DNA from: an uncultured Acetobacteraceae bacterium
GTDB lineage: Bacteria; Pseudomonadota; Alphaproteobacteria; Acetobacterales; Acetobacteraceae
NCBI GenBank assembly: GCA_903924985.1
Contig: CAIYDT010000224.1
Span: forward strand, 1-38,650
Length of the DNA: 38,650 nucleotides
Direction: 5' to 3'
The translations under genes and the position numbers were made by a program. Under the pieces are notes generated by a model. That model had not been told where the DNA came from. It searched no databases and saw nothing but the letters and a program-made list of their open reading frames with translations. Positions 8,826 to 16,741 of this stretch are shown here, in pieces; position 1 is the first letter of the stretch, and every line of letters begins with the position of its first letter.

Positions 8826-8854
8826 GCCATATGCGGGGCGGTACGGGGGGTCAA
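8826..8854 (-). promoter_or_regulatory. Candidate promoter of the liv operon
   Basis: On the minus strand TTGACC (8854-8849) is followed by a 17-base spacer and TATGGC (8831-8826). The start point would fall about 20 bases before the livK ATG. Spacing is ideal, and the -10 box is only a partial match. Confidence 0.4.
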
Positions 8855-8924
8855 GGGATGCTCTGGCCTGCTGTCGCGGCATGCCTTAGAACGCCCGGAC
8901 ACGCAGCCTTATTGGGAGCAGTCC

Positions 8925-9275
8925 ATGGCCAAGATCATCCGCACCGAACCCGGTCCCATCCTGTCGAAAGCCGTCGAATACCACGGATTCGTCTACCTGC
9001 CGGGCATCACCGCCCGCGATACCAGCAAGGACATCAAGGGCCAGACGGCGGATGTGCTGGAACAGATCGACGCGATGCTGGAATTGCACGGCACCGACAA
9101 GACCCGCCTGTTGCAGGCGATCATCTGGGTGAAGGACATCACCCAGCGCGCCGCGATGAACGAGATCTGGACCCCGTGGCTGCCGCCCGAGGGCGCGCCG
9201 GTTCGCGCCTGCGTGCAGTCCGAGATGGCTGCTCCGGCGGTGCTGGTGGAGATTATGGTGACGGCTTGTAAGTAG
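8925..9275 (+). CDS. RidA/YjgF family enamine/imine deaminase-like protein
   Basis: A 116-residue RidA-family protein, normal length for these small trimeric cytoplasmic proteins. It keeps the residues expected at the active cleft: Arg94 in VRACVQ, and Glu109 in LVEIMV. The family hydrolyses reactive enamines or imines released by PLP enzymes, and some members act in catabolic pathways with other substrates. Here the first strand is altered (ILSKAVEYHGFVYLPG), so it is likely a non-archetypal subgroup. Start ATG 8925 has a GGGAG ribosome site. It is divergent from livK and may share regulation with the liv operon. Confidence 0.85.
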   Translation: MAKIIRTEPGPILSKAVEYHGFVYLPGITARDTSKDIKGQTADVLEQIDAMLELHGTDKTRLLQAIIWVKDITQRAAMNEIWTPWLPPEGAPVRACVQSEMAAPAVLVEIMVTACK

Positions 9276-9323
9276 GGTTTTAGCCGCCTCCGTCCCTGTA
9301 CCACCTGTCATGGCGGGCGCATG

Positions 9324-9716
9324 TGTTTAGACCGGACACATTCCTGACAGGTGACCGGAGATTTTCCTGACACTTTAGGATCGTCGGTGCAACGGAGCAC
9401 CGCGATGCCTTGGAAGTCGGGAACGATCATGGACAGCCGTCTGGAGTTTGTTCGTTTGGCTGAGCAGAAAGGGGTGAGCATGACGGAGCTCCGCCGCCGG
9501 TTCGGCATCAGCCGGGAGACGGGATACCTCTACCGGCGACGATACCGTGCCGAGGGTGTGGCGGGCCTGAAGGACCGCTCGTGCCGTCCCCTCCCGAGCC
9601 CGCGGCGCAGCACCGCCACGATCGAGGCCCAGATCGTGACGCTGCGCGATACCCACCCAGCCTGGGGTGGGCGTAAGCTGGCTCGGCGCCTACAGGATCT
9701 GGGGGTCGAGGCAGTT
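9324..9716 (+). mobile_element. Left end of an IS481-family element, truncated
   Basis: The left end begins with TGTTTAGACCGGACACATTC near 9324, a typical terminal sequence for IS481-type elements. An internal repeat TTCCTGACA follows at 9341 and 9364. The transposase reading frame then runs to about 9716, where similarity stops in the middle of the helix-turn-helix region. No right terminal repeat or DDE domain is present, so this is a dead left-end fragment, probably left after a deletion. Confidence 0.65.
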
Positions 9717-9881
9717 CCCGGTATCGGCGACTGCTTGTTTTTCAACCGTGGAGAGGCGACGAAACGCAGCGTTGAACTGCCTCGAGTATCTAGGATTCAT
9801 CCGCGATGCGACGAAATTCGGCGATCACCTCGGTTGCCGGACGAAATGGCATATCGTCCCCTCCCGCAACTCCGACGGTAA
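9405..9881 (+). pseudogene. Truncated IS481-family transposase (N-terminal HTH part only)
   Basis: From ATG 9405 the frame reads MPWKSGTIMDSRLEFVRLAE, then MTELRRRFGISRETGYLYRR, the helix-turn-helix of IS481-type transposases. HPAWGGRKLARRLQDLGVEAVP follows, the usual linker before the catalytic domain. After about residue 104 the sequence is unrelated (GIGDCLFFNRGEATKRS) and the frame ends at 9881 by chance, so the whole DDE integrase core is missing. A full enzyme would be about 320-390 residues. The junction near 9716 is the end of the remnant. Confidence 0.7.
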
Positions 9882-9920
9882 TTGACTCGCCTTGATGGGC
9901 CGATCGACGATGTCGGTCAT
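9800..9920 (-). pseudogene. Small decayed ORF coupled to the MoaD-like gene
   Basis: Directly after the MoaD-like stop (TGA, then one base, then ATG 9920) a frame gives MTDIVDRPIKASQLPSELRE and stops at 9825 after 31 residues. One frame shift near 9855 would instead continue as DDMPFRPATEVIAEFRRIAD and end near 9792. Both segments look like real protein, so I read it as a small gene broken by a frameshift. The style (short, acidic, first gene overlap) recalls antitoxins, but I cannot assign a family. It lies between the IS481 remnant and the intact operon, where decay is expected. Confidence 0.35.
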
Positions 9921-9921
9921 C

Positions 9922-10176
9922 TCATCCCCCCTCGATCCGCGGAATGAAAAAAACCTCCGCCCCCGGCGGGACCGGCTGGAAGATGCCGGTCTCGTGGTAC
10001 TCGCCGTTGATGGCGAGGGTCGTTTCTTCCTCCAGGTGGAACCCTAGCCCAGGGAAGAGGTCGTCCATCGCCTTGATCACGTCCCGCATCGTCTTCGCCT
10101 GGACCTCGAACTCCCGCACACCCTTGGTGTAACGGGCGGCGAAGCCGCTGGTGAAGACGACGCGGGCCGGTTCCAA
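9922..10176 (-). CDS. MoaD/ThiS-like ubiquitin-fold protein ending in GlyGly
   Basis: The 84-residue product looks like a beta-grasp sulfur carrier. It has RVVFTSGFAARYTKGVREF as the first hairpin, TMRDVIKAMDDLFPGL as the helix, LAINGEY in the middle and PPGAEVFFIPRIEGG at the end. The C-terminal GlyGly (residues 83-84) is the site that, in MoaD and ThiS, is adenylated and thiocarboxylated. The start is TTG 10176, eight bases after the stop of the molybdoenzyme gene; no ATG or GTG is in frame. Its pairing with a molybdopterin enzyme suggests a role in cofactor supply or sulfuration for that enzyme. No MoaE or MoeB partner is visible in the window. Confidence in fold is good, in function low. 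Confidence 0.75.
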   Translation of the reverse strand: MEPARVVFTSGFAARYTKGVREFEVQAKTMRDVIKAMDDLFPGLGFHLEEETTLAINGEYHETGIFQPVPPGAEVFFIPRIEGG

Positions 10177-10184
10177 AGCCGTAC

Positions 10185-12464
10185 TCAGGCCGAAAGAGCC
10201 GCCAGAACCTTAGGCGGAGACATCGGCAGGTCGCTCAGGCGCTTGCCAGTGGCGTTTTCGATCGCATTGGCGATCGCCGCCATCGGCGGGCAGATGCAGA
10301 CCTCGCCCACGCCCTTGGCACCGTAGGGGTGCGTCGGGTTGGGCACTTCCACCAGCACCGCGTCCAGCATCGGCAGGTCGGACGACACCGGGCAACGGTA
10401 GTCGAGGAAGCCCGGATTATCGAGTTGCCCCTTGGCGTTGTAGATGTATTCCTCATTCAGCGCCCAGCCGATGCCCTGCACGATGCCGCCGTGGATCTGG
10501 CCTTCCACATAGGCAGGATGGATCGCGCGGCCGACGTCCTGAGCCGCCACGAAGCGCAGGATGGTCACTTTCCCCGTCTCCGGGTCCACTTCCACGTCGC
10601 AGAACTGGGTGGCGAAGCCGGGGGCTTGGCCGCCCGCGTTGACGCCGGCCGATGCCGTGATCGGCCCGCCCGTCGCTGCCGCCTTGGACGCGATGTCCCG
10701 CACCGACAGCGGCTTGAAGTCGCCGACGTTGGAGCCGGCGGGCTTGGCATAGCCGTCTTCCCAGATCACGCCTTCCGGATCGACGCCCCAGATCATCGCC
10801 GCGCGCTCGATCATCGTTTTCACGATGGTCTTGGTGGCGTTCACCACGGCGGTGCCGGTGGCGAAGGTCACGCGCGAGCCGCCGGTGACATGCGTGTAGC
10901 CAACGGAAGCCGTGTCGGCCACGATCGCCCGCACCTGATTGTAATCCACGCCCAGCGTTTCCGCCGCCATGATCGCCATGGAGGCGCGCGAACCGCCGAT
11001 GTCCGGGCTGCCGGTGGCCACCAGTACGGTGCCGTCGTTGTTAACCTGGATGGTGGCGGAGGATTCGCCGCCGCCGTTGAACCAGTAGCCCGAGGCCACG
11101 CCGCGGCCCTGGTTCGGCCCCAGCTTCACCTGATAGGCGGGGTGCTTCTGCAGCGCCTCGACCGTTTCGATGTAACCGGCGTGCGCATGCTTCGGGCCGG
11201 CAAGGGTCGGGGTGCCGATGCGGCAGGCGTTCTTATGCCGCAGCGCCAGCGGGTCCATGCCGATCTTCTTGGCGCACATGTCGATCACGCTCTCGACCGC
11301 GAAGCTGGCGATCGGCGAGCCGGGTGCTCGGTAAGCGGCCGCCTTCGGTCGGTTGCTGACCACGTCCCAACCGACCGCCCGCTGGTTTGGGACGTCATAC
11401 GGAGCGTAGCAGCACAGGCACCCGTTCATCACCGGCGAGCCCGGGAAAGCACCGGCCTGGAACTTGAAGATGCCATCCATCGCCATGATCGTGCCGTCGT
11501 TCTTGACGCCGATCTTGACCCACATCGACGAGCCGGAGGTCGGGCCGGAGGCGCGGAACACTTCCTCCCTGCTCATCATCAGGCGCACCGGTAAGCCGGC
11601 CTTCCTGGACAGCGTCGCGGCGACCGGTTCGAGGTAGGTCACCGTCTTGCCGCCGAAACCGCCGCCGATTTCCGCCGGGGTGACGCGCAGATCGCCCAGC
11701 GGCACGCCCATGATCTGCGCCGTGAGGGCGCGCATCTGGAAGTGGCCCTGACTGGAGGACCAGATTTCGCACTGGCCGTCGGCCTCATACTTCGCGACGC
11801 AGGCGTGCGGCTCGATGTAGGCCTGATGCACCGCGGCGGTCTTGAACGAGTGCTCCATTACCACGTCGGAAGCGGCGAAACCGGCATCCACATCGCCCAT
11901 GGCGAAGGACAGCTTCTTGGAGATGTTGGACGGCTTGGTCGGGGCGGGTTCGATACCGCGGGTGATCATGTCCTCGAACAGCAAGGGAGCGTCGGGGGAC
12001 ATCGCTTCGTCCACGTCGATAACGTGCGGCAGGACCTCGTACTCGACCTTGATCAGCGACAGCGCTTCTTCGGCGATGCTGTTGCTGATGGCGGCGACGG
12101 CGGCGACCGCGTGCCCCTCATACAGCGCCTTTTCCCGCGCCATGATGTTGCGGGTCACGTGCCAGAAGTTAACGGCGACGCGCTCCGGCCCGATGTAGTC
12201 GAACTTCTGCTGCGGCAGGTCGGCGGAGGTCATGACGGCCTTCACGCCCGGCAGCTTCTCGGCGGCGGACGTGTCGATCGAGATAATGCGCGCATGCGCA
12301 TGCGGGGAGCGCAGCACCTTGCCGTAGATCATGCCCGGCAGCTTGAGGTCGGCGCCATACTGGGCGCGCCCCGTCACCTTGGGAACGCCGTCCGGACGGA
12401 TGGGGCGGGTGCCCACCCATTTAAAGCGTTTCACGGAATCGGTCACGATTGCTGTGTCGTTCAC
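10185..12464 (-). CDS. Xanthine dehydrogenase-family molybdopterin-binding (large) subunit
   Basis: The 759-residue product is the molybdenum subunit of a xanthine oxidase-family hydroxylase. After a short N-tail the sequence VPKVTGRAQYGADLKLPGMI and LRSPHAHARI starts the aldehyde oxidase a/b hammerhead domain. EIGGGFGGK (near residue 270) and AAYRAPGSP bind the cofactor, and Glu721 in KGVGEV is the family's catalytic base next to Mo. Such enzymes hydroxylate heterocycles, aldehydes or aromatic CoA esters, and normally also need an FeS subunit and an FAD subunit. Neither is adjacent, so this one must use distant partners or be an orphan. The start is GTG 12464 with GAGG just upstream. It is translationally followed by the MoaD-like gene. 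Confidence 0.9.
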   Translation of the reverse strand: MNDTAIVTDSVKRFKWVGTRPIRPDGVPKVTGRAQYGADLKLPGMIYGKVLRSPHAHARIISIDTSAAEKLPGVKAVMTSADLPQQKFDYIGPERVAVNFWHVTRNIMAREKALYEGHAVAAVAAISNSIAEEALSLIKVEYEVLPHVIDVDEAMSPDAPLLFEDMITRGIEPAPTKPSNISKKLSFAMGDVDAGFAASDVVMEHSFKTAAVHQAYIEPHACVAKYEADGQCEIWSSSQGHFQMRALTAQIMGVPLGDLRVTPAEIGGGFGGKTVTYLEPVAATLSRKAGLPVRLMMSREEVFRASGPTSGSSMWVKIGVKNDGTIMAMDGIFKFQAGAFPGSPVMNGCLCCYAPYDVPNQRAVGWDVVSNRPKAAAYRAPGSPIASFAVESVIDMCAKKIGMDPLALRHKNACRIGTPTLAGPKHAHAGYIETVEALQKHPAYQVKLGPNQGRGVASGYWFNGGGESSATIQVNNDGTVLVATGSPDIGGSRASMAIMAAETLGVDYNQVRAIVADTASVGYTHVTGGSRVTFATGTAVVNATKTIVKTMIERAAMIWGVDPEGVIWEDGYAKPAGSNVGDFKPLSVRDIASKAAATGGPITASAGVNAGGQAPGFATQFCDVEVDPETGKVTILRFVAAQDVGRAIHPAYVEGQIHGGIVQGIGWALNEEYIYNAKGQLDNPGFLDYRCPVSSDLPMLDAVLVEVPNPTHPYGAKGVGEVCICPPMAAIANAIENATGKRLSDLPMSPPKVLAALSA

Positions 12465-12555
12465 GGCAGCCTCGCTGGTTGGTCAGAGATGATCGGGTTG
12501 ATGGCGTAGCGTCGCGCAGCCGGGCCGGAAAGGCAAGGGGTACGCGAATATCCGG

Positions 12556-14028
12556 CTACGCGGATCGCCTCTTGAGCGTCCATCGCAACACATCGGCCTC
12601 GGCCCCCCCGGGGCGTCCGGACGCCAACCAAGCTCCGAGCAGTGTTGCCGTAAACACCATGGTGCCGACCGCCACTGGGGCAATCAACTGCCCCAACGCA
12701 CCGCCCGGGGCGGCGGGTACCCACCCAAGCCCAGCGATCCAAAGTACAACAGCCATCGCCGCCGCCGCCTGCGCCGGCCGCCAGACCTGTCCCGCCAGCG
12801 TTCCCAACCCAATCCCGAAATGCCGCAACGCGGTTACCACTAACAGGCCCTGTTCGATGCAGATCGCCACCCCGGCCGCCACCGCCGCTCCCTTCACGCC
12901 GTATCCAGGGATCAGCGCCAGCAGCAACCCCACCCGCACCGCCGCGCCAGCCAACGTGATACCCACCACGCGGCCCAACAGGGCATGTGCGCTCAGAAGA
13001 TGCTGACTCAGATGCCCGAACAGGAGCATCGTCCCTGCGACGGCCATCACTTGCAACACCGGCACCGCCTGATCCCATCCCGGTCCCAGTGCTAAACGGG
13101 TCAGCGGCGCCGCCACCAGCGACAGCCCCAGGCCCACGGGTAAAGCCAGCAATGCCGAAAACCCGATCAATCGCAGGAACGTCTCCCGCACCTCCATCCT
13201 CTCGTGCCGCGCCGCCGCGAACCCGGAAAACGACGCTCGCCCCAGCGGCTCAATGAGTTCGGTCATCGGGAGCGCCGCGATTTCGGCACCCACGCTGTAG
13301 AAGCCCAACGTCGCGGTTCCCGTCAGGCGGCCCAGGATCAAATTATCGCTCCTGTCGCGCAGCAGTACCGCCAGACTCAGTGCCCAGGTCCAAGCCGAGT
13401 AGCCAAACAATGCCCGCCAAGCCTTCAGGCTCAAACGCGGCCGGAAAGGATGCATGACGTAGGTCATAACCGTGCGCAAAGAGCGGTTGACCAGCATGCC
13501 GCACAACAGGGCAACATAGCTGCGCAACAGGAAAGCCGCCAGGATCGCCACCAGAATGCCCCCCAGCTTGGGCAGCACCATCAACGCGAACTCCTTATGA
13601 AAGGTCATCTCCCGCCGGAAATCCACCGCGCCGATATTGCCCACCCCATCCAGCAGCGGCAGCAACGCCACCACCAGGAGCACCGGCCCTAGCCGGGCAT
13701 CGCCAAAGAAGCGGGCGACCGGGAAGGCGGCCAATGCCACCAGCAGGCTGGCGATCAGGCCGCGCAAGGCGGTTAGGGTGAAAGCGGTTTCGTAAACGCC
13801 GCGATCGGGCGATTCGGTACGGATGACCGCTTCCTCGGTGCCCAGACTCATGAGCCCGTCCACCGATTGCATGAATCCCGTTGCCAGCGCGATCAGGCCG
13901 AAGTCGGCCGGTGCCAGCAGGCGAACCAGTACCAAGGTGCTGACCAGCCCGAGGACCCGCATCCCCAGCCGCCAGGCCATCACCCAGCCGGCGCCCCGCG
14001 CGGTGCGCGCGAGCAGCGATTCCCTCAA
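12556..14028 (-). CDS. Oligosaccharide/polysaccharide flippase (Wzx/MATE-like MOP family)
   Basis: This 490-residue inner-membrane protein has about twelve to fourteen hydrophobic helices. The N-terminal ARGAGWVMAWRLGMRVLGLV and LVRLLAPADFGLIALA are the signature of polysaccharide-type MOP exporters, which flip lipid-linked sugars across the membrane. Later, SDNLILGRLTGTATLGFYSV is the second conserved block. I start it at TTG 14028, which overlaps the stop codon of the preceding gene (ATTGA), so it is translationally coupled; ATG 13980 is a possible shorter start. It pairs with the PhyH-like gene upstream, and both may serve a surface glycan. No polymerase or glycosyltransferase lies directly beside them. 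Confidence 0.87.
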   Translation of the reverse strand: MRESLLARTARGAGWVMAWRLGMRVLGLVSTLVLVRLLAPADFGLIALATGFMQSVDGLMSLGTEEAVIRTESPDRGVYETAFTLTALRGLIASLLVALAAFPVARFFGDARLGPVLLVVALLPLLDGVGNIGAVDFRREMTFHKEFALMVLPKLGGILVAILAAFLLRSYVALLCGMLVNRSLRTVMTYVMHPFRPRLSLKAWRALFGYSAWTWALSLAVLLRDRSDNLILGRLTGTATLGFYSVGAEIAALPMTELIEPLGRASFSGFAAARHERMEVRETFLRLIGFSALLALPVGLGLSLVAAPLTRLALGPGWDQAVPVLQVMAVAGTMLLFGHLSQHLLSAHALLGRVVGITLAGAAVRVGLLLALIPGYGVKGAAVAAGVAICIEQGLLVVTALRHFGIGLGTLAGQVWRPAQAAAAMAVVLWIAGLGWVPAAPGGALGQLIAPVAVGTMVFTATLLGAWLASGRPGGAEADVLRWTLKRRSA

Positions 14029-15323
14029 TCCAGCGGTTCCCGCTCCGGGTATATCCCGGTGGTGAAGGAATGCCCGTCCTGAGTATGCAGCCTGGTGGCG
14101 ATGCGTTCGGAGTAGAGCGGCGTGGAATAGCGAGGACAAATCCAGGCTCTGATCCCGCGCCGCACGTCCAACCCCACGGCCGGGGTTATTTCGTACGTCA
14201 GATCCGGGTGCCAAATCACAACCGAACCGTGCGGCGGCGCGAGCGGCAGGCGTTCCAATCCGCCCCGGCGGATCGAGGTCAACATTTGTTCGGTGTGGCG
14301 GGCTTCCTGTTCGGCCAATCCTCCCTCGGCCATGCGACGCGCTTCCTCCACAGACTTGTACCGTTCCCCATACTTGAAGTCAGGCAACCGGTGGCTGCCG
14401 GGATACACATGCAACGCCTCACCCGAGGGTGGGTCGTCCAGCCCGAACCAGATACCGACGAACAGGCGCTGCGCGGAATGACCCATGAGCGCCGAATCTT
14501 GCCGTGGCAGGCGCAGGATGGGCCGCAACACACCCTCACTGGCGGTAACGTGCAGCGGGCTGTCGAACAGCTGCATCAGGAACCCCGCGACCGGCGGCGC
14601 CAGGATCAGCGAACGAACGGCCTTCGACAAATGGTGGACGTCCAGCGCCGCCGCAGGATGGGGCGTCAGTTCCGGGACCCACCCCATCGGGTCCGCCCCC
14701 ATGGCTGGGCAGCGAAAGACCGTATCGGGGACCGCGCCCGCGAAGATCTGTTCCAACGCCAGTGCCGCGGGCATTAGGCAGTCTGACGCCGTCGTCAAAT
14801 CCAGCACCACAAAACCGTTCCGCACCCAGGACCGCAGCCGGTCCGCCTGACGGACGGTGATGCGGCCGAGGTCGAAGCGGTTCTGTATCAGATCCAGTGC
14901 ATCGGCCCGATCGGTCCAGCCGCCGCCAAATGGTGAAGCGACCGCTCCTGGATCGTCCGGCCGAGCGGCCTGGGCGTGCGGAAGATAGCCTCGGGCTCGG
15001 CCGAAACGGATAAAGTGGGCCGCGGCGTCGCCACGATTCGGCGCTCGGCCAAGGTCGGCCGCCACGATGGGATAGGCCGCCAAGTAGAACTCCGGATCGA
15101 CGTCGTTGGGTAGACGCCCTTCGCGCCTGCCGTGCTTATCGTAACGGTCCCAGGCGCTTTCGACGATGCGGTCTGCGATCGCTTCGACGAGTGCGGGATT
15201 GCGCCGCAGATAGCCTGCCTCATCGAACAAATCGCGGTCCTGTGGGCGGATCAGTTCGGCCAATTGCGTGTCCTTTGCCAGCCAGACCGGCGGAATCGAA
15301 CAAATGAGCAAGGACCGCAACAT
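14025..15323 (-). CDS. PhyH-like (phytanoyl-CoA dioxygenase fold) protein with N-terminal glycosyltransferase-type repeats
   Basis: The 432-residue product has two parts. Residues about 25-110 carry two copies of a motif of the kind FDEAGYLRRNPALVEA / DPEFYLAAYPIVAADLG with SAWDRYDKHGRREGR between. In other proteins this type accompanies glycosyltransferases and surface-polysaccharide enzymes. The rest has the PhyH look: FVGIWFGLDDPPSGEALHV, YPGSHRLPDFKYG and HGSVVIWHPDLTYE. The Fe(II) HxD pair expected before the IWFGLDD strand is not obvious (RQDSA and GHSAQ occur there), so activity is uncertain. I chose ATG 15323; TTG 15347 is also open. An ISAs1 element ends only about 40 bases upstream, so its native promoter is probably displaced. 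The flippase gene overlaps its stop codon. Confidence 0.7.
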   Translation of the reverse strand: MLRSLLICSIPPVWLAKDTQLAELIRPQDRDLFDEAGYLRRNPALVEAIADRIVESAWDRYDKHGRREGRLPNDVDPEFYLAAYPIVAADLGRAPNRGDAAAHFIRFGRARGYLPHAQAARPDDPGAVASPFGGGWTDRADALDLIQNRFDLGRITVRQADRLRSWVRNGFVVLDLTTASDCLMPAALALEQIFAGAVPDTVFRCPAMGADPMGWVPELTPHPAAALDVHHLSKAVRSLILAPPVAGFLMQLFDSPLHVTASEGVLRPILRLPRQDSALMGHSAQRLFVGIWFGLDDPPSGEALHVYPGSHRLPDFKYGERYKSVEEARRMAEGGLAEQEARHTEQMLTSIRRGGLERLPLAPPHGSVVIWHPDLTYEITPAVGLDVRRGIRAWICPRYSTPLYSERIATRLHTQDGHSFTTGIYPEREPLD

Positions 15324-15364
15324 GCCGCGAGATCGTCCGCGCTCCAAGGGGGGAGCCTATAAGC

Positions 15365-16640
15365 CAGGGCCCCGAACTCATGTTACAGGCGCTGGACAAC
15401 GCAACCTTTGGTTGATTCGATACGGCATGTTTGGATTCGGAGCCACATGCCATGCTCACCGAGGTCGTCACGCCGCCTGCAAAACCCCGTCTCTCGGTCC
15501 TGCTGGAGCATTTCTCCGCGATCGACGATCCGCGCGATGTGCGCCGGATCCTGCATCCGTTGGCAGAGATCCTTTTCCTCGTCGTTTGCGGCACCATCGC
15601 CGATTGCGACGATTACGACGATATCGCCGCCTGGGGCGAGGCCCATCTCGACTTCCTGCGCCGCCATTGCCCCTACATACACGGCGTCCCCGGCGGTCGT
15701 TGGCTCACCATCCTGATGAACCGCATTAGCCCGGAATTGTTCCAGGCCGCCTTCACCGCCTGGGTACGCGATACTTGGCCCGATCGGCCGGACTTCGTCG
15801 CCATCGACGGCAAGACCTCCCGGCGCAGTCACGATCGAGCCGCCGGCGAGGCGCCGCTCCACTTGGTTTCCGCCTTCGCCACCACCTCCCACCTGGTGCT
15901 CGGGCAAGAGGCGGTGGCGGATAAATCCAACGAGCTCAGCGCCATCCCGGTCCTGCTGGCACGGCTGGCCGAGGGCGAGCGGTTGCGCGGGGCGCTGGTT
16001 TCCATCGACGCCATCGCCACCAACGGCACCATCGCAGGCGCCATCCGAGACGCTGGTGCCGACTATCTCCTCGCGGTGAAGGCCAATCAGCCCAACCTGC
16101 GCGCCGATATCGAGGCCTGCTTCGCCAACGCCCCCGCCGGTTCGATCGATACCCACACCGAACACGACAAGGGGCATGGCAGGATCGAGCAACGCGACAT
16201 CGACGTGATCCGCGAAGTCGACTGGCTGTCCGGCGATCGCCGCTTTCCGGGCGAATTACGCCTGCCGGACGCCGCCAGCATCGTGCGCGTTCGTGCACAG
16301 GTCCAACGCGGACAGAACAAACATAGCGAAACCCGCTACTATATCTCCTCCGCCATACTCGGCGCCGAACGAGCGGGACAGGCGGTGCGCGGCCATTGGG
16401 GGATCGAGAACAGCTTGCACTGGGTTCTCGATGTCACCTTCAACGAGGACCAGTCGCGATTGAGAAAAGGCTTCGGCGCCAGGAACATGGCCGTCGTGCG
16501 CCACTTCGCGCTTAACCTCGTCCGATCCGCTACCGACAAGAAATCCATCAAGCTTCGACGCAAGACAGCCGCATGGACCACTGACTACATCGAACGCCGG
16601 CTTAATGGTCAGAACGCATGAACTTGGATTCGGGGCCCTG
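15365..16640 (+). mobile_element. Complete ISAs1-family insertion sequence
   Basis: The element is bounded by perfect 12-bp inverted ends, CAGGGCCCCGAA at 15365-15376 and its complement at 16629-16640, with partial similarity further in (TGTTACAGGCG against AGTTCATGCG). It holds one intact transposase. I could not find an exact target duplication: the flanks CCTATAAGC and CCATATACG are similar in composition but not equal. This suggests an old or rearranged insertion. A near-copy of the right end (TTGGATTCGGAGCC) also occurs inside at 15431-15444. Confidence 0.85.
15452..16621 (+). CDS. ISAs1-family transposase
   Basis: The 389-residue enzyme is a DDE-type transposase of the ISAs1 (H-repeat) group. 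It starts with SVLLEHFSAIDDPRDVRRI, followed by EILFLVVCGTIADCDDYDDI. FVAIDGKTSRRS holds the first catalytic Asp, GALVSIDAIATNGTIAGAI the second, and the ESLHWVLDVTFNEDQSR-like block (NSLHWVLDVTFNEDQSRLRK) near residue 325 follows the third acidic residue. Length is near the family norm and there is no interruption, so it may be active. ATG 15452 starts the conserved N terminus; TTG 15431 would add seven residues. No ribosome site stands out. Confidence 0.92.
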   Translation: MLTEVVTPPAKPRLSVLLEHFSAIDDPRDVRRILHPLAEILFLVVCGTIADCDDYDDIAAWGEAHLDFLRRHCPYIHGVPGGRWLTILMNRISPELFQAAFTAWVRDTWPDRPDFVAIDGKTSRRSHDRAAGEAPLHLVSAFATTSHLVLGQEAVADKSNELSAIPVLLARLAEGERLRGALVSIDAIATNGTIAGAIRDAGADYLLAVKANQPNLRADIEACFANAPAGSIDTHTEHDKGHGRIEQRDIDVIREVDWLSGDRRFPGELRLPDAASIVRVRAQVQRGQNKHSETRYYISSAILGAERAGQAVRGHWGIENSLHWVLDVTFNEDQSRLRKGFGARNMAVVRHFALNLVRSATDKKSIKLRRKTAAWTTDYIERRLNGQNA

Positions 16641-16658
16641 CCATATACGTATGCCTGT

Positions 16659-16687
16659 TTGACCCGCCCGGACCCCGCCGCTAGAAC
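16659..16687 (+). promoter_or_regulatory. Promoter of secG-pyrG
   Basis: TTGACC (16659-16664), a 17-base spacer and TAGAAC (16682-16687) make the best sigma70-type promoter in the window. It lies 18 bases beyond the right end of the ISAs1 element and about 55 bases before secG. The insertion therefore left the promoter intact. Confidence 0.5.
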
Positions 16688-16741
16688 CCGCGCGCACCCA
16701 CGCCCATTTCCGCTGCCTTTCCCTCTGAGGGGACCCGCTCG

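Noticed and set aside
9800..9920. Calling the broken small ORF an antitoxin
   Set aside because: The length and style fit, but no toxin gene is next to it and no antitoxin motif is clear.
15356..16649. Target-site duplication of the ISAs1 element
   Set aside because: CCTATAAGC and CCATATACG look alike but do not match exactly in any alignment I tried.
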